Source: Marinobacter sp. ATCH36 (lineage in GTDB: Bacteria > Pseudomonadota > Gammaproteobacteria > Pseudomonadales > Oleiphilaceae). From it: DNA of 64,000 nucleotides. The position numbers and the translations under genes were made by a program. Below the pieces are notes generated by a model. It was not told the origin of the DNA. It ran no database searches and saw only the letters and a list, made by a program, of their open reading frames with translations. Of the stretch, positions 44,902-53,517 are shown piece by piece (position 1 is the first letter of the stretch; every line of letters starts with the position of its first letter). Location: positions 1,550,001-1,614,000 of the forward strand of contig NZ_JAMJPL010000001.1 in the NCBI RefSeq assembly GCF_023555055.1. Reading direction: 5' to 3'.

Positions 44902-44918
44902 GAAAAGTGTTACTTTTC
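44902..44918. repeat. Perfect hairpin GAAAAGT-GTT-ACTTTTC
   Basis: A 7-bp perfect inverted repeat with a 3-base loop lies between the DUF2306 gene and the transglycosylase gene, both on the minus strand. It is AT-rich and could weakly end the DUF2306 transcript or be a protein site. Confidence 0.35.
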
Positions 44919-44973
44919 GGGGTTTGCCAGCCACGTCTCATTTATCCGAATGTCGCCCGCGCGGCTAAGGGTT

Positions 44974-45372
44974 TCATGCCCCGAACAGTACGACATGCAT
45001 AATCCTGCCAGGTAACAGTGTAAAAGCGCCGGCGCCGATCAGCGCAAACACGAAGATCGACATCATAGTGTAAGCGTGCTCTTTTGTTTTTCCTTTTCGC
45101 CCTGCACGAATACCTGCCCAGAGCATAACCAGTGTGTATATCGAAAGCAGATGAATAGGGCTCCAGGGGCCGACAAGCCTGATCGTGTGAATAAAGAACG
45201 ACGACAGCGCAACAACCGCCATCAGTATAATCCAGAACCAGCCAGTCCATCTGTGAACCCCGGTGCCCTTGGGAAAAGCCAGCTGTAGTAAGCCGACCAG
45301 TATCGCCACACACGCGGCGAATACGTGTACCTGAATGGCCGGCGAGGCGCTCAATATCGGTTGTATGGTCAT
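44974..45372 (-). CDS. DUF2306 domain-containing membrane protein
   Basis: A 132-residue protein with four membrane segments. HVFAACVAILVGLLQL, KGTGVHRWTGWFWI and SFFIHTIRL match the DUF2306 family (predicted membrane proteins of unknown function). AGGA precedes the ATG. It diverges from a PadR regulator gene, and one of two palindromic operators lies 16 bases before this start, so it is the probable PadR target. Confidence 0.85.
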   Translation of the reverse strand: MTIQPILSASPAIQVHVFAACVAILVGLLQLAFPKGTGVHRWTGWFWIILMAVVALSSFFIHTIRLVGPWSPIHLLSIYTLVMLWAGIRAGRKGKTKEHAYTMMSIFVFALIGAGAFTLLPGRIMHVVLFGA

Positions 45373-45387
45373 TATTCCTGCCTCATT

Positions 45388-45403
45388 ATGCAACTTGTTG
45401 CAT
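45388..45403. promoter_or_regulatory. PadR operator 1 (perfect palindrome)
   Basis: ATGCAAC-TT-GTTGCAT is a perfect 16-base palindrome and closely resembles PadR-family sites. It lies just upstream of the DUF2306 start. Confidence 0.75.
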
Positions 45404-45426
45404 ATACTAGCTTGGCGAGACTTATT

Positions 45427-45442
45427 ATGCAACTATGTGCAT
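45427..45442. promoter_or_regulatory. PadR operator 2 (imperfect palindrome)
   Basis: ATGCAAC-TAT-GTGCAT repeats operator 1 with its centre about 39 bases away, near four helical turns. It lies just in front of the padR-like ribosome site, which points to autoregulation. Confidence 0.7.
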
Positions 45443-45455
45443 ATGGGAGGTGGCG

Positions 45456-45983
45456 ATGGCACTGAAATACGCATTACTTTGCAGTTTGCATGAAAGCTCA
45501 GCGACGGGTTACGAGCTGACACAGCGCTTTCGTGAACGTATGGGTAACGTCTGGAACGCGAGTCATCAACAGATATATCGTGAGCTGGGCAAATTGCTTG
45601 ACGCTGGCTTGCTCGAGGTTGAAACGGTGCACCAGACCGATAGGCCCGACAGGAAGCTATACAGAATCAACGCTGCCGGTGAAACAGCCCTGGCCGAATG
45701 GGTGAATCTACCGGCAAAGCGGCCAGCTGTTCGAGATCCCATGCTGTTAAAAATGTTCGCCGGCGATCTGATGGACCCGAATGCCTTTTCCCGGGAGCTT
45801 GTCCGCAACAGGGTGGAGTGGGAACGCCAGTTGGCGGAATATCGCGCCATTGAAGAAGAATTCTTTTCCCACCCGCAACAATTACCCAGGCATTACCAGT
45901 TACAGTACCTGGCGCTGCGCAGGGGTATTATGGGTTTGCAAACCTGGCTGGCGTGGGCTGGGGAAGTGGAAGAGGCGCTCTGA
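45456..45983 (+). CDS. PadR family transcriptional regulator
   Basis: A 175-residue regulator with an N-terminal winged helix (LKYALLCSLHESSATGYELTQRF, SHQQIYRELGKLLDAGLLEVE) and a C-terminal helical dimer domain (PF10400-like). GGGAGG lies 5 bases before the ATG. PadR proteins are usually repressors released by small phenolic or cationic ligands. With the twin operators beside it, control of its own gene and the divergent DUF2306 gene is very likely. Confidence 0.92.
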   Translation: MALKYALLCSLHESSATGYELTQRFRERMGNVWNASHQQIYRELGKLLDAGLLEVETVHQTDRPDRKLYRINAAGETALAEWVNLPAKRPAVRDPMLLKMFAGDLMDPNAFSRELVRNRVEWERQLAEYRAIEEEFFSHPQQLPRHYQLQYLALRRGIMGLQTWLAWAGEVEEAL

Positions 45984-46026
45984 GGGTCTTTTCGCAGGCG
46001 GTTTAAAGAGAGTTGCGGAGGTGAAT

Positions 46027-46557
46027 ATGCCCGGTGAAAGGTCCCCCAGTAATGTTGTTCTCATCGGTATGCCGGGGAGTGGCAAAAGTACGGTGGGGGT
46101 GTTGCTGGCCAAGCGTCTGGGGTTGGGGTTTATTGATACCGATCTGCTGATTCAGCAGCAGGCCGGCCGTACCTTACAGGATATTGTTGATGGCCAGGGG
46201 TATCAGGCGCTGAGGCGAATTGAAGAGCAGGTTTTGCTCGGACTGGATGTCAGGTGTCAGGTTATATCTACCGGTGGCAGTGCAGTTTACAGTGAACCGG
46301 CGATGCAGCATTTGAAAGCCGATGCTGTTGTGGTGTTTCTGGATATTCCGCTGGAGGTAGTGCTTGAGCGCATTGGTGATTACAGCGCGCGGGGTATTTC
46401 ACGGCGTCCTGATCAGTCACTGGAAGATCTGTTCACTGAGCGCTTTGAGCTGTACTCACGTTCGGCAGATGCAGTCATTAACTGTGTGGGCAGGGATCAT
46501 GAAGAGGTTTGCGAGGCTGTTGTGGCAGCGCTGGCACGAGCCCGGGAAGCGTATTGA
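46027..46557 (+). CDS. Shikimate kinase family protein
   Basis: A 176-residue P-loop kinase with GMPGSGKST (residues 14-22), the FIDTD motif of the shikimate site, and STGGSAVY where AroK has GGG. ARGISRRPDQSLEDLFTERFELY is the lid and acceptor region. It may phosphorylate shikimate, but the changed glycine motif and its position away from aroB leave room for another small substrate. GGAGG lies 5 bases before the ATG. Confidence 0.82.
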   Translation: MPGERSPSNVVLIGMPGSGKSTVGVLLAKRLGLGFIDTDLLIQQQAGRTLQDIVDGQGYQALRRIEEQVLLGLDVRCQVISTGGSAVYSEPAMQHLKADAVVVFLDIPLEVVLERIGDYSARGISRRPDQSLEDLFTERFELYSRSADAVINCVGRDHEEVCEAVVAALARAREAY

Positions 46558-46585
46558 GGCTTGCCGTCCCCGGGCGTGCGGATCT

Positions 46586-46762
46586 CTAAATTTTTGGCCC
46601 TCTGCCTTTCATGGCGTTGGCAACAAGGGATACAACAAGCAGGATGAGAAAAATAAAGAACAGAACCTTCGCAAACCCTGCAGCTGTTCCCGCTATACCG
46701 CCAAAACCAAGTACACCGGCGATAACTGCGACAATGAGACACACGACAGCCCAATAGAGCAT
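46586..46762 (-). CDS. DUF1328 (YtjA) small membrane protein
   Basis: A 58-residue protein with two membrane helices: [20 protein letters not shown] and [20 protein letters not shown]. This is the DUF1328/YtjA family, found widely and often induced by stress; function unknown. AGGAGA lies upstream of the ATG. It converges on the shikimate-kinase-like gene. Confidence 0.9.
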   Translation of the reverse strand: MLYWAVVCLIVAVIAGVLGFGGIAGTAAGFAKVLFFIFLILLVVSLVANAMKGRGPKI

Positions 46763-46984
46763 ATCCTTTCTCCTATAAGATGGCTTCGTGTTTAAAAGTG
46801 GCACATGCATTGTGCAGGCACAAATAGGGGAAGTCCGCAGAGGACCCAGGCTTTGTAAGATAGAGTTTTAACTAATTGGTTTTCATGTTTTTTATTAATT
46901 GTTGTCAGTTGATTAAGGTTTACTAAGGTACGATCAGACGCCAAAGATTGCTATTGTTTACCAATTCAACTCAGGAGAATTCTA

Positions 46985-47464
46985 ATGGACTTAATACGTT
47001 TTCGTTATTCCCTGGCACTGATTCTGGCACTTGGCGTGTCAGGCAACGTGAATGCGGAGTCATCAGAAGGCTCGTCGGTTGAATCGCTGAAAGAGGAAAC
47101 CCGTGAGCTTGGCCAGGCCCTGAAGGAATTCGGCGCAGACCAGAAAGCCGAGGCGGAGGCTGCTATTGAAAGTACACTTGCAGCTCTGGACAAGCGGATT
47201 GAAACGCTTCAGCAGGAACTGGATCAGAACTGGGACGACATGAGTGAAAAGGCCCGGGAGCGATCACGGAAGAGCCTGGAGTCACTGCGGGAACAGCGAG
47301 AGCGGGTGCAGACCTGGTATGACGAGCTTCAGGCCAGTTCCTCATCTGCCTGGGAGCGCGCCAAAAAAGGCTTTTCCGACGCCTACGAGGCGCTGTCCGA
47401 GCAGTGGAATGACACTGAGCGCAAACTGATCAATGAGTCGGACAAGGAAAAGGAAAGCATCTGA
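46985..47464 (+). CDS. Periplasmic coiled-coil hypothetical protein
   Basis: A 159-residue protein with a signal peptide ending near residue 24 (GNVNAE). The mature part is strongly helical and charged, with heptad patterns from about 30 to 115 (QALKEFGADQKAEAEAA, LDKRIETLQQELDQNW) and a WERAKKGFSDAYEAL amphipathic segment. AGGAGA precedes the ATG. I do not recognise a named domain; a stress or envelope role is a guess. Confidence 0.75.
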   Translation: MDLIRFRYSLALILALGVSGNVNAESSEGSSVESLKEETRELGQALKEFGADQKAEAEAAIESTLAALDKRIETLQQELDQNWDDMSEKARERSRKSLESLREQRERVQTWYDELQASSSSAWERAKKGFSDAYEALSEQWNDTERKLINESDKEKESI

Positions 47465-47500
47465 TCTGTCCCCACACACGTCAGCCACGCGGGTAACCTT

Positions 47501-48391
47501 ATGCCCCAGATTTTCTATTCGTTTTTTGTGCCAGCCCTGTTCGTCTGGTTGTGGAGTACCGGGTTCATTGGCGCCAAATACGGTTTGCCGTTTGCTGAGC
47601 CTTTTACGCTACTGCTGATACGTATGCTGTTTACGCTGGTATTACTCAGCGTGCTTGCCTGGTTCATGAAAACCCGCTGGCCGGGGTGGCGTGGTGCAGG
47701 GCACCTGGCGGTGACGGGTTTGCTGGTGCATGGCTGCTATCTGGGTGGTGTGTATTACGCCATTCAGGGGGGCATGCCGTCGGGAATTATCTCGCTCATT
47801 GTTGGCCTGCAACCGCTGGTGACATCGGCGGTGGCTATTCTGGTGCTCAAGGAGAGTGTCTCGTCTCGCCAATGGCTGGGTCTGGCGCTCGGGTTGATAG
47901 GTGTGACCCTGGTACTGACGGAGAAATTTGGCGGCGGCGCATCCACCTCGGGGTTTCCAATGTGGACGCTGATCTGGGCGGCGCTCTCGCTGGGCGGCAT
48001 ATCGCTGGGTACCGTGTATCAGAAGCGTAATGGTACCCAGGCGGATCTTGTCGCCGGCACGTTCATTCAGTATAGCGCTGCGGCAACGTTTTTTGCCGTT
48101 GGTGCTTTTGCCTTTGAAACCCGCGAGGTGGAGTGGGCCCAGCCGCTGATATGGTCCATGGTCTGGCTGGTTCTAGGCGTTTCGATCGGTGCAATTCTGC
48201 TCCTGATGTGGTTGATTCGTCGTGGTGCTGCCTCGCAAGTGGCAAGTCTTTTCTATCTTGTGCCGCCGGTGACCGCACTGGAGGCTTACTGGCTGTTTGA
48301 TGAACGGCTGGGTGTGCTTGCAATGATCGGTGGTGCTGTGTCCATTACCGGGGTCGCCCTTGTGGTAACCCAGCGGAAACGAGCGACTTAA
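47501..48391 (+). CDS. EamA/DMT family transporter
   Basis: A 296-residue carrier with ten membrane segments in two EamA repeats (first about 5-135, second about 148-290). WLWSTGFIGAKYGLPFAEPFTLLLIR is the family opening. Members export amino acids or metabolites. Its TAA overlaps the stop of the convergent gene as a shared TTAA. Confidence 0.9.
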   Translation: MPQIFYSFFVPALFVWLWSTGFIGAKYGLPFAEPFTLLLIRMLFTLVLLSVLAWFMKTRWPGWRGAGHLAVTGLLVHGCYLGGVYYAIQGGMPSGIISLIVGLQPLVTSAVAILVLKESVSSRQWLGLALGLIGVTLVLTEKFGGGASTSGFPMWTLIWAALSLGGISLGTVYQKRNGTQADLVAGTFIQYSAAATFFAVGAFAFETREVEWAQPLIWSMVWLVLGVSIGAILLLMWLIRRGAASQVASLFYLVPPVTALEAYWLFDERLGVLAMIGGAVSITGVALVVTQRKRAT

Positions 48392-49125
48392 TCCCAGGGC
48401 GTCACCCTGAACAGGGTGCCAAGGCCCTGCTGAGGTGTAAGCTTGCCGCATAACCTCAGTCCCTCCCAGAAACTGACCTGATTGGCCGTCAGCACAGGCT
48501 TTCCTGCTGCGGCCTCCAGGTCTTCCAGCCAGGCGGCGCTATGCAGCGCGGTATCGGGTACCAGCAACGCATCGGCATCAGGGTGGTTGTTATCGGTTGC
48601 GAATCGCAGCACGGCCTCTTTTTCCAGAGTGCCCACTTCTGCAGCGGTGATAATGCCATGGCTGGTGATCTGCACCACTTCGATATCAAAGTGTTCCAGA
48701 AACGCCTTGAATAGCAAAGCAACGTCCTCGGGGTAGGTGGCGGCGATGGCAACGCGTTTGGCGTTGAGCGCCGCTGTGGCCCGGGCGAATGCCATTGCGG
48801 TAGTGGATGCAGGAATGTGTAGCAGGTTCTCCAGCGTTTCAATCTGTTCCCTGATACCGTCAATGCCTCTGACAAAACTGGCGCTGGTGGAGGTCCAGAG
48901 CACCGCCTCCGGATTGTTGTGCTCGAGCTGTCTGGCGCCTTCTGTCAGGCGTTGGGGGCTGCCCATTTCGGTGAGTGCTTCCACGGTGTGGGCGTCTTCA
49001 TCGAACGTCGTATGGATTACGGTTACTTCCGCCCTCGGCGATACCATCGATGCCAGCCTTGGGTAGTCATCCTCGGCAGCATAGCCGGGGTAAAGAAAAG
49101 CTAACCGTGGGGTCGAGTTGTTCAT
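48388..49125 (-). CDS. Asp/Glu racemase superfamily protein (maleate isomerase/AMDase-like) without catalytic cysteines
   Basis: A 245-residue protein of the maleate cis-trans isomerase/arylmalonate decarboxylase branch: FLYPGYAAEDDYPRL at the start, VLWTSTSASFVRG in the middle and LLVPDTALHSAAWLEDLE later. Where the enzymes have a cysteine in the first motif (CTS), this one has serine; in the second motif no cysteine is present. A different reaction or a binding role is therefore likely. It converges on the EamA gene. Confidence 0.82.
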   Translation of the reverse strand: MNNSTPRLAFLYPGYAAEDDYPRLASMVSPRAEVTVIHTTFDEDAHTVEALTEMGSPQRLTEGARQLEHNNPEAVLWTSTSASFVRGIDGIREQIETLENLLHIPASTTAMAFARATAALNAKRVAIAATYPEDVALLFKAFLEHFDIEVVQITSHGIITAAEVGTLEKEAVLRFATDNNHPDADALLVPDTALHSAAWLEDLEAAAGKPVLTANQVSFWEGLRLCGKLTPQQGLGTLFRVTPWD

Positions 49126-49300
49126 CGCGTCTCAGCCTGTCCGGATCTGTTCGGCGTAGTACAGTGTAACCCGGTTACGACCCTCCTGCTTGGGGCGGGG
49201 TGGGTTTGCTCAAACGCATGTGTTTGAATTTGGTGTGCACCGAAAGCTGATACCCCGAAAATGAACCCGTCATTCACAACACAGGGAAGCGAATTACACA

Positions 49301-50530
49301 ATGCTCAACGGAATCTGGCTAGGCTTTTTTCTGGTGGCCTTTGCGGCGGCGCTCTGGCAATGGCTGGGCATGGGCGACACGGAGGTGTTCAGCCGTCTGG
49401 TCGCGGCGATGTTCGACATGGCCGAACTCAGTGTGGAAATCATACTGGTGCTGGTGGGCACCATGACTTTGTGGCTGGGTTTCCTGGCCATCGCCGAGAA
49501 AGCCGGTCTGATCCAGCTTATGGCCAGAGCTCTGGACCCCCTGTTCCGCCGGCTGATGCCGGAAGTACCCAGTGGCCACCCGGCGCAGGGCCACATCACC
49601 ATGAACTTCGCTGCCAATATCCTGGGACTCGATAACGCCGCTACGCCCATCGGAATCAAGGCCATGCATTCACTGCAGGAGCTGAATCCAAGCCGGGATA
49701 CTGCCAGCAATGCCCAGATTCTGTTCCTGGTTCTCAACACCTCGTCGCTGACTCTGCTGCCGGTGACCATTTTCATGTACCGCGCACAGCAGGGGGCCGC
49801 GGAGCCCACAGCGGTTTTCCTGCCCATTCTGCTGGCGACCACGGCATCCAGTCTGGTGGGGTTGCTGAGTGTGTCGCTGATGCAGCGGCTGAAGCTCTGG
49901 CATCCGGTGGTGCTCGCCTATCTGCTCGCCGGATCGGCGGCATTGGGACTGTTGTTGGCGACACTGGCAGGTATGTCAGCACAGGCTCTGGCGGCCACAT
50001 CAACACTGGTGGGCAACCTCACGCTGTTTGGCATTGTGATCAGTTTTCTGCTGATTGGTGCTTTGCGGAAGGTCAATGTCTACGACACGTTTATCGAGGG
50101 AGCGAAGGAGGGCTTCAGCTTCACCATATCACTGTTGCCGTTCCTGATCGCGATGCTGGTGGCGATCGGTGTTCTGCGGGCCAGCGGTGTAATGGAGGCG
50201 GGCCTTGGAGGTGTTCGCTGGGTGATTGAAGGTCTGGGATGGGATACGGGATTTATTGAAGCCCTGCCCACCGCCTTCATGAAACCCCTGTCTGGCAGTG
50301 GTGCCCGCGCCATGATGATCGAAACCATGGACACCTTCGGCGTAGACAGTTTTCCTGCGTTAATGGCCGCCACCATGCAGGGCAGTACCGAAACGACTTT
50401 CTACGTGCTGGCGGTCTATTTCGGCGCTGTCGGCATCCGCAAAATCCGCCATGGCCTGGGTTGCGCCCTGCTGGCGGATTTTGCGGGGATGCTGACGGCG
50501 ATTCTGGTGTGCTACTGGTTCTTTGGCTAG
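49301..50530 (+). CDS. Nucleoside recognition domain / SpmAB-like membrane protein
   Basis: A 409-residue membrane protein with two Gate-type nucleoside recognition domains, equal to a fusion of spore maturation proteins SpmA and SpmB. MNFAANILGLDNAATPIGIKAM is the SpmA hallmark and LSGSGARAMMIETMDTFG with QGSTETTFYVLAVYFG the SpmB hallmark. Function outside spore formers is unknown; transport of a nucleoside or peptide is assumed. Its stop shares CTAG with the convergent amidohydrolase gene. Confidence 0.9.
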   Translation: MLNGIWLGFFLVAFAAALWQWLGMGDTEVFSRLVAAMFDMAELSVEIILVLVGTMTLWLGFLAIAEKAGLIQLMARALDPLFRRLMPEVPSGHPAQGHITMNFAANILGLDNAATPIGIKAMHSLQELNPSRDTASNAQILFLVLNTSSLTLLPVTIFMYRAQQGAAEPTAVFLPILLATTASSLVGLLSVSLMQRLKLWHPVVLAYLLAGSAALGLLLATLAGMSAQALAATSTLVGNLTLFGIVISFLLIGALRKVNVYDTFIEGAKEGFSFTISLLPFLIAMLVAIGVLRASGVMEAGLGGVRWVIEGLGWDTGFIEALPTAFMKPLSGSGARAMMIETMDTFGVDSFPALMAATMQGSTETTFYVLAVYFGAVGIRKIRHGLGCALLADFAGMLTAILVCYWFFG

Positions 50531-52461
50531 AACGTGGTAGCCAGCACGGTGCCCATCTTTTTCTGTCCCAGGGACTCGTCGAAGTCGGTTCCGTGCCACG
50601 CAGGATGGCCGGCAATCATCACCAGGGGCACTACGCCGTCGGTACGGTTGACCAGCTGTTCGTGCCGGAACTCTTGCCGGTACTGACGTTTGACAGTGTT
50701 GTTGTGGTCCATGCGGCGCAGGGCGGATGGGTTGACCAGAATCAGGTCCGCCTGATCCCCTACCTTAATGCTGCCACCTTTGACGCCAAATACCCGCGCG
50801 GGGTCCCGGGTAAGGCGGCGAACCATGTAGGTTACGTCCATGTCGCCGCCGTCTGATGCCAGTTTCAGCGCCCTGAGGTTGCCGTCGTAAAAGGCCATAT
50901 TGGTGAGGTGCGCACCGCTGTCGTTGAAGCCGGGTAGTAGCTGGCGGTCCATCAAAAGGTTGCGCACGGTTCGTTCGTCACGGTTGGCCGAAACGGTGTA
51001 CCAGCTTAGGTCTCGGTCGAACGCCCGCAGCATCACCAGGACGAAATCGCCTTCATCTTTTACCTGCGCGAACTGTTCCCTGAGCAATGCCTGTTCGGCT
51101 TTGCTGCTTTCCAGAAGTTTACCCGCGTTGGCGGCTTTGACTCTGGCAAACACCTCAGCGAAGGTCTTACCCTCCCAATCCTTCAGGGGGCAGACGTCGA
51201 TAGTCATGTCTTCCAGGGCGCGATTGAACGCATAGTCCTCAAGGCGAACCAGTCGTTTCAGGCGCTTGAGGCCGAAGCGAGTCTTGCCGCTCATCCACAT
51301 GGCCTTGAACTGCTTGATGTAGGCCGGATCATTAAGGATTTTCTGCCTGCCTTCGCGGTCTTCCAGTTCAGTTTCATTGAGGATGCGCAGTTCTTCGATT
51401 TCCTCGGAGAGCGGTGTGACCGCGCCGTCGGACCATACCTTGAAGGGTGCCGCCAGGGCCTGAAGGTGGAAGTCTCCCTTCAGCAGGCGGGAATTGAGCA
51501 CCCGGGCCAGCAAACGTGCCAATCGCACGATCTTGCGATTGCTATGCACATCCAGCGCTGCTACTACCGTCGTTTTCAGGGGCTTGCCATGGAGCCGGCC
51601 GCAACTGAGAAGAAAGGTCTTGATGGTGCCAATGGTGCTGTCTTTTGGTGGTGTAGCCTGCCAGACGCCACCCTTGCGACGGACCACATCCGTCAGCCGT
51701 TTGATTTCCGGGTATTTGGCGAACTGGGTGGGAATGGTTTTGCGGGTGTTGGGCTGATTGGCCAGGTAATGGAACGGCAGTGCATCGGTCGAAAAACCGG
51801 CATAGCCGTCGTCCAGGGCCCGTTCCAGCAGTGACTCCATGGCCTGGAGTTCGTCCTCGGTGGGGTCGCGGGATATGCTGGCTTCAAACCCCATTACTTC
51901 GATGCGCAGCATGGAGTGGGGAACCAACGTGACCAGGTTGGGCCCGAGGCTGAGTTTATTCAGATGCTTGATGTATTCTTTTGGATTGTGCCAGTCCACC
52001 CGGTCGGCAGTTGCCCGCAGCACATCCTTGGGAATGTTTTCCACGCGGGCGTAGCAGTCCACAATCGGGTCTGCGCCGTTATTGCGCTGGGCGCCGAAGG
52101 CCAGTCCCAGGCTGCAGTTGGCGATCACTACCGTGGTGGTGCCGTGGCGCACGGACTCGGGCAAGCCAGGAGCCACTTCCAGTTCCAGATCGTAATGGGT
52201 GTGGATGTCGAACAGCCCTGGCATGGCCCAGCGCTCGCTACCATCGATAACCTTGCGCGCTTTGTGCGGGTCGAGGTTTGTTCCTCGTGCGGCGATCTTA
52301 CCATTGGCAACGGCGATATCCTCGTACACGGGCAGTTCGCCGCTGCCATCGAAGACTTTGGCGCCCTGGATCAGGTAATCCCAGGTGGTATCAGTTTTTG
52401 CATCGCTCATGGCTGTTTCATCGTTCATGACTGTTTCATCGTTCATGACTGTTTCACCCAT
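50527..52461 (-). CDS. Amidohydrolase family protein (N-acyl-D-amino acid deacylase-like)
   Basis: A metal-dependent hydrolase of up to 644 residues. FDIHTHYDLE gives the HxH metal site, and NDSGAHLTNMAFYDG the late aspartate. GSIKVGDQADLILVNP is the usual beta-sandwich return. It is longer than most D-aminoacylases because of a basic insert around residues 260-400. The true start is uncertain: four in-frame ATGs at 52461, 52446, 52428 and 52410 sit in tandem repeats, none with a clear ribosome site. The first overlaps the TetR stop by 8 bases, so coupling is likely. Confidence 0.85.
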   Translation of the reverse strand: MGETVMNDETVMNDETAMSDAKTDTTWDYLIQGAKVFDGSGELPVYEDIAVANGKIAARGTNLDPHKARKVIDGSERWAMPGLFDIHTHYDLELEVAPGLPESVRHGTTTVVIANCSLGLAFGAQRNNGADPIVDCYARVENIPKDVLRATADRVDWHNPKEYIKHLNKLSLGPNLVTLVPHSMLRIEVMGFEASISRDPTEDELQAMESLLERALDDGYAGFSTDALPFHYLANQPNTRKTIPTQFAKYPEIKRLTDVVRRKGGVWQATPPKDSTIGTIKTFLLSCGRLHGKPLKTTVVAALDVHSNRKIVRLARLLARVLNSRLLKGDFHLQALAAPFKVWSDGAVTPLSEEIEELRILNETELEDREGRQKILNDPAYIKQFKAMWMSGKTRFGLKRLKRLVRLEDYAFNRALEDMTIDVCPLKDWEGKTFAEVFARVKAANAGKLLESSKAEQALLREQFAQVKDEGDFVLVMLRAFDRDLSWYTVSANRDERTVRNLLMDRQLLPGFNDSGAHLTNMAFYDGNLRALKLASDGGDMDVTYMVRRLTRDPARVFGVKGGSIKVGDQADLILVNPSALRRMDHNNTVKRQYRQEFRHEQLVNRTDGVVPLVMIAGHPAWHGTDFDESLGQKKMGTVLATTF

Positions 52462-53068
52462 TATTGTTCTGGTTCTCGAAGTAGGCCGCCAGGATGTGCG
52501 TACCTCTCTCAATCAGTTCGTCCCGGTTCACGTCCTGATGCCCCTGGAAAACATGCCGGTGCACCATCCCTTCCGCCATCGAAAACAGGCAGAAGGCAGT
52601 GGTTTCCACGTCATCCCTGACATAACGTGCGACGAAGGAACGCACCCGCTCCATCAGCACCGCCTCGCCATTGTCCATCAGCTCTGCCAGGGCCGGATCA
52701 ACCCTGCGACGATACTCCAGCACTTCATGAAGGCCGGATTCCTGTTGGTGGAAGTCATAAAGGAACTCCAGAGCCTGGCGGAAGACATCACGAATCCTGA
52801 CGCTGTTGGAAGACATCACGCCAAGCCTGGTTTCCGGCACCTGCAGGTGCTCCTGAAGCTGTGCGAAACGCAGTCGCGTAATTTCAAGCAACACATCGTG
52901 TTTGTTGTGGAAATATTGGTAGAAGGTACCTGTGGCAACGCCCGCGCGATCGGCGACGGACTTCGCCGTGGTGGCTTCAAAACCCTGGCTCGAAAACTCG
53001 TCGAAAGCGGCGGCCAGCAACGCGTTACGTTTGCGGATGGCCCGTTCCTGTTTGGGTGCTGGTTTCAT
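52454..53068 (-). CDS. TetR/AcrR family transcriptional regulator
   Basis: A 204-residue repressor. The helix-turn-helix is at about residues 28-60 (TAKSVADRAGVATGTFYQYF). The ligand domain is helical with no named subfamily. It overlaps the amidohydrolase gene and is preceded by a 16-base palindrome overlapping its -35 box, so it should repress its own operon until an inducer binds. Confidence 0.92.
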   Translation of the reverse strand: MKPAPKQERAIRKRNALLAAAFDEFSSQGFEATTAKSVADRAGVATGTFYQYFHNKHDVLLEITRLRFAQLQEHLQVPETRLGVMSSNSVRIRDVFRQALEFLYDFHQQESGLHEVLEYRRRVDPALAELMDNGEAVLMERVRSFVARYVRDDVETTAFCLFSMAEGMVHRHVFQGHQDVNRDELIERGTHILAAYFENQNNNG

Positions 53069-53109
53069 AATTGGTTCTCTGCTGAAGTACTGAGACTAAA
53101 CAAAAAACA

Positions 53110-53125
53110 AACTTGACGTCAAGTT
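53110..53125. promoter_or_regulatory. TetR operator (perfect palindrome) over the -35 box
   Basis: AACTTGAC-GTCAAGTT is a perfect 16-base palindrome 42 bases upstream of the regulator ATG. On the minus strand it contains TTGACG, followed after 16 bases by TTTAGT, a possible promoter. Binding there would block the polymerase. Confidence 0.7.
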
Positions 53126-53213
53126 CAGGTTTATAGGCCTGATGCGTTGTAAACGTGTGCCGGATGACCTGTTCCCGTTTTGTCTTGCTTGCCTTTTTGA
53201 AGCAGGTTTGGGT

Positions 53214-53432
53214 TCAGGGCGTTATTTCGGTGGTGTCGCCGGCCGGGTTGGCGGGGTCATCCCTGGCGATAATGTTGATTGCGCCAATTACGATGACCAG
53301 AGCAGCCAGAAGCACAGTGGCAGCTCCAATTAACATTTTGAGTTTTGAGGTTTGAAGGTTGCCGCATTCCGGACATTTTTTGCTTCCGGGGGGAATGTCA
53401 GTCCCACAGTTGGAGCAAATGTTCTTCGCCAT
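53214..53432 (-). CDS. Zinc-ribbon membrane protein
   Basis: A 72-residue protein with an N-terminal zinc ribbon (CSNCGTDIPPGSKKCPECG, four cysteines at residues 6-25) and one membrane segment (about 33-57) followed by a short acidic tail. Such small tail-type proteins are common; function unknown. It is a single gene downstream of the TetR promoter, facing away from it. Confidence 0.8.
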   Translation of the reverse strand: MAKNICSNCGTDIPPGSKKCPECGNLQTSKLKMLIGAATVLLAALVIVIGAINIIARDDPANPAGDTTEITP

Positions 53433-53517
53433 AGTGGTTGTCCCCTCAATCGTTCAATGTACCTAAATGAAGGTTAAGCCCTGGGGCTTCCAGGCACAAA
53501 TCCGTAGTGGTCACGAT

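Noticed and set aside
46799-46813. Second sigma-54 promoter upstream of the coiled-coil gene
   Set aside because: TGGCAC-N5-TTGT lacks the invariant GC at -12 and lies about 170 bases from the gene.
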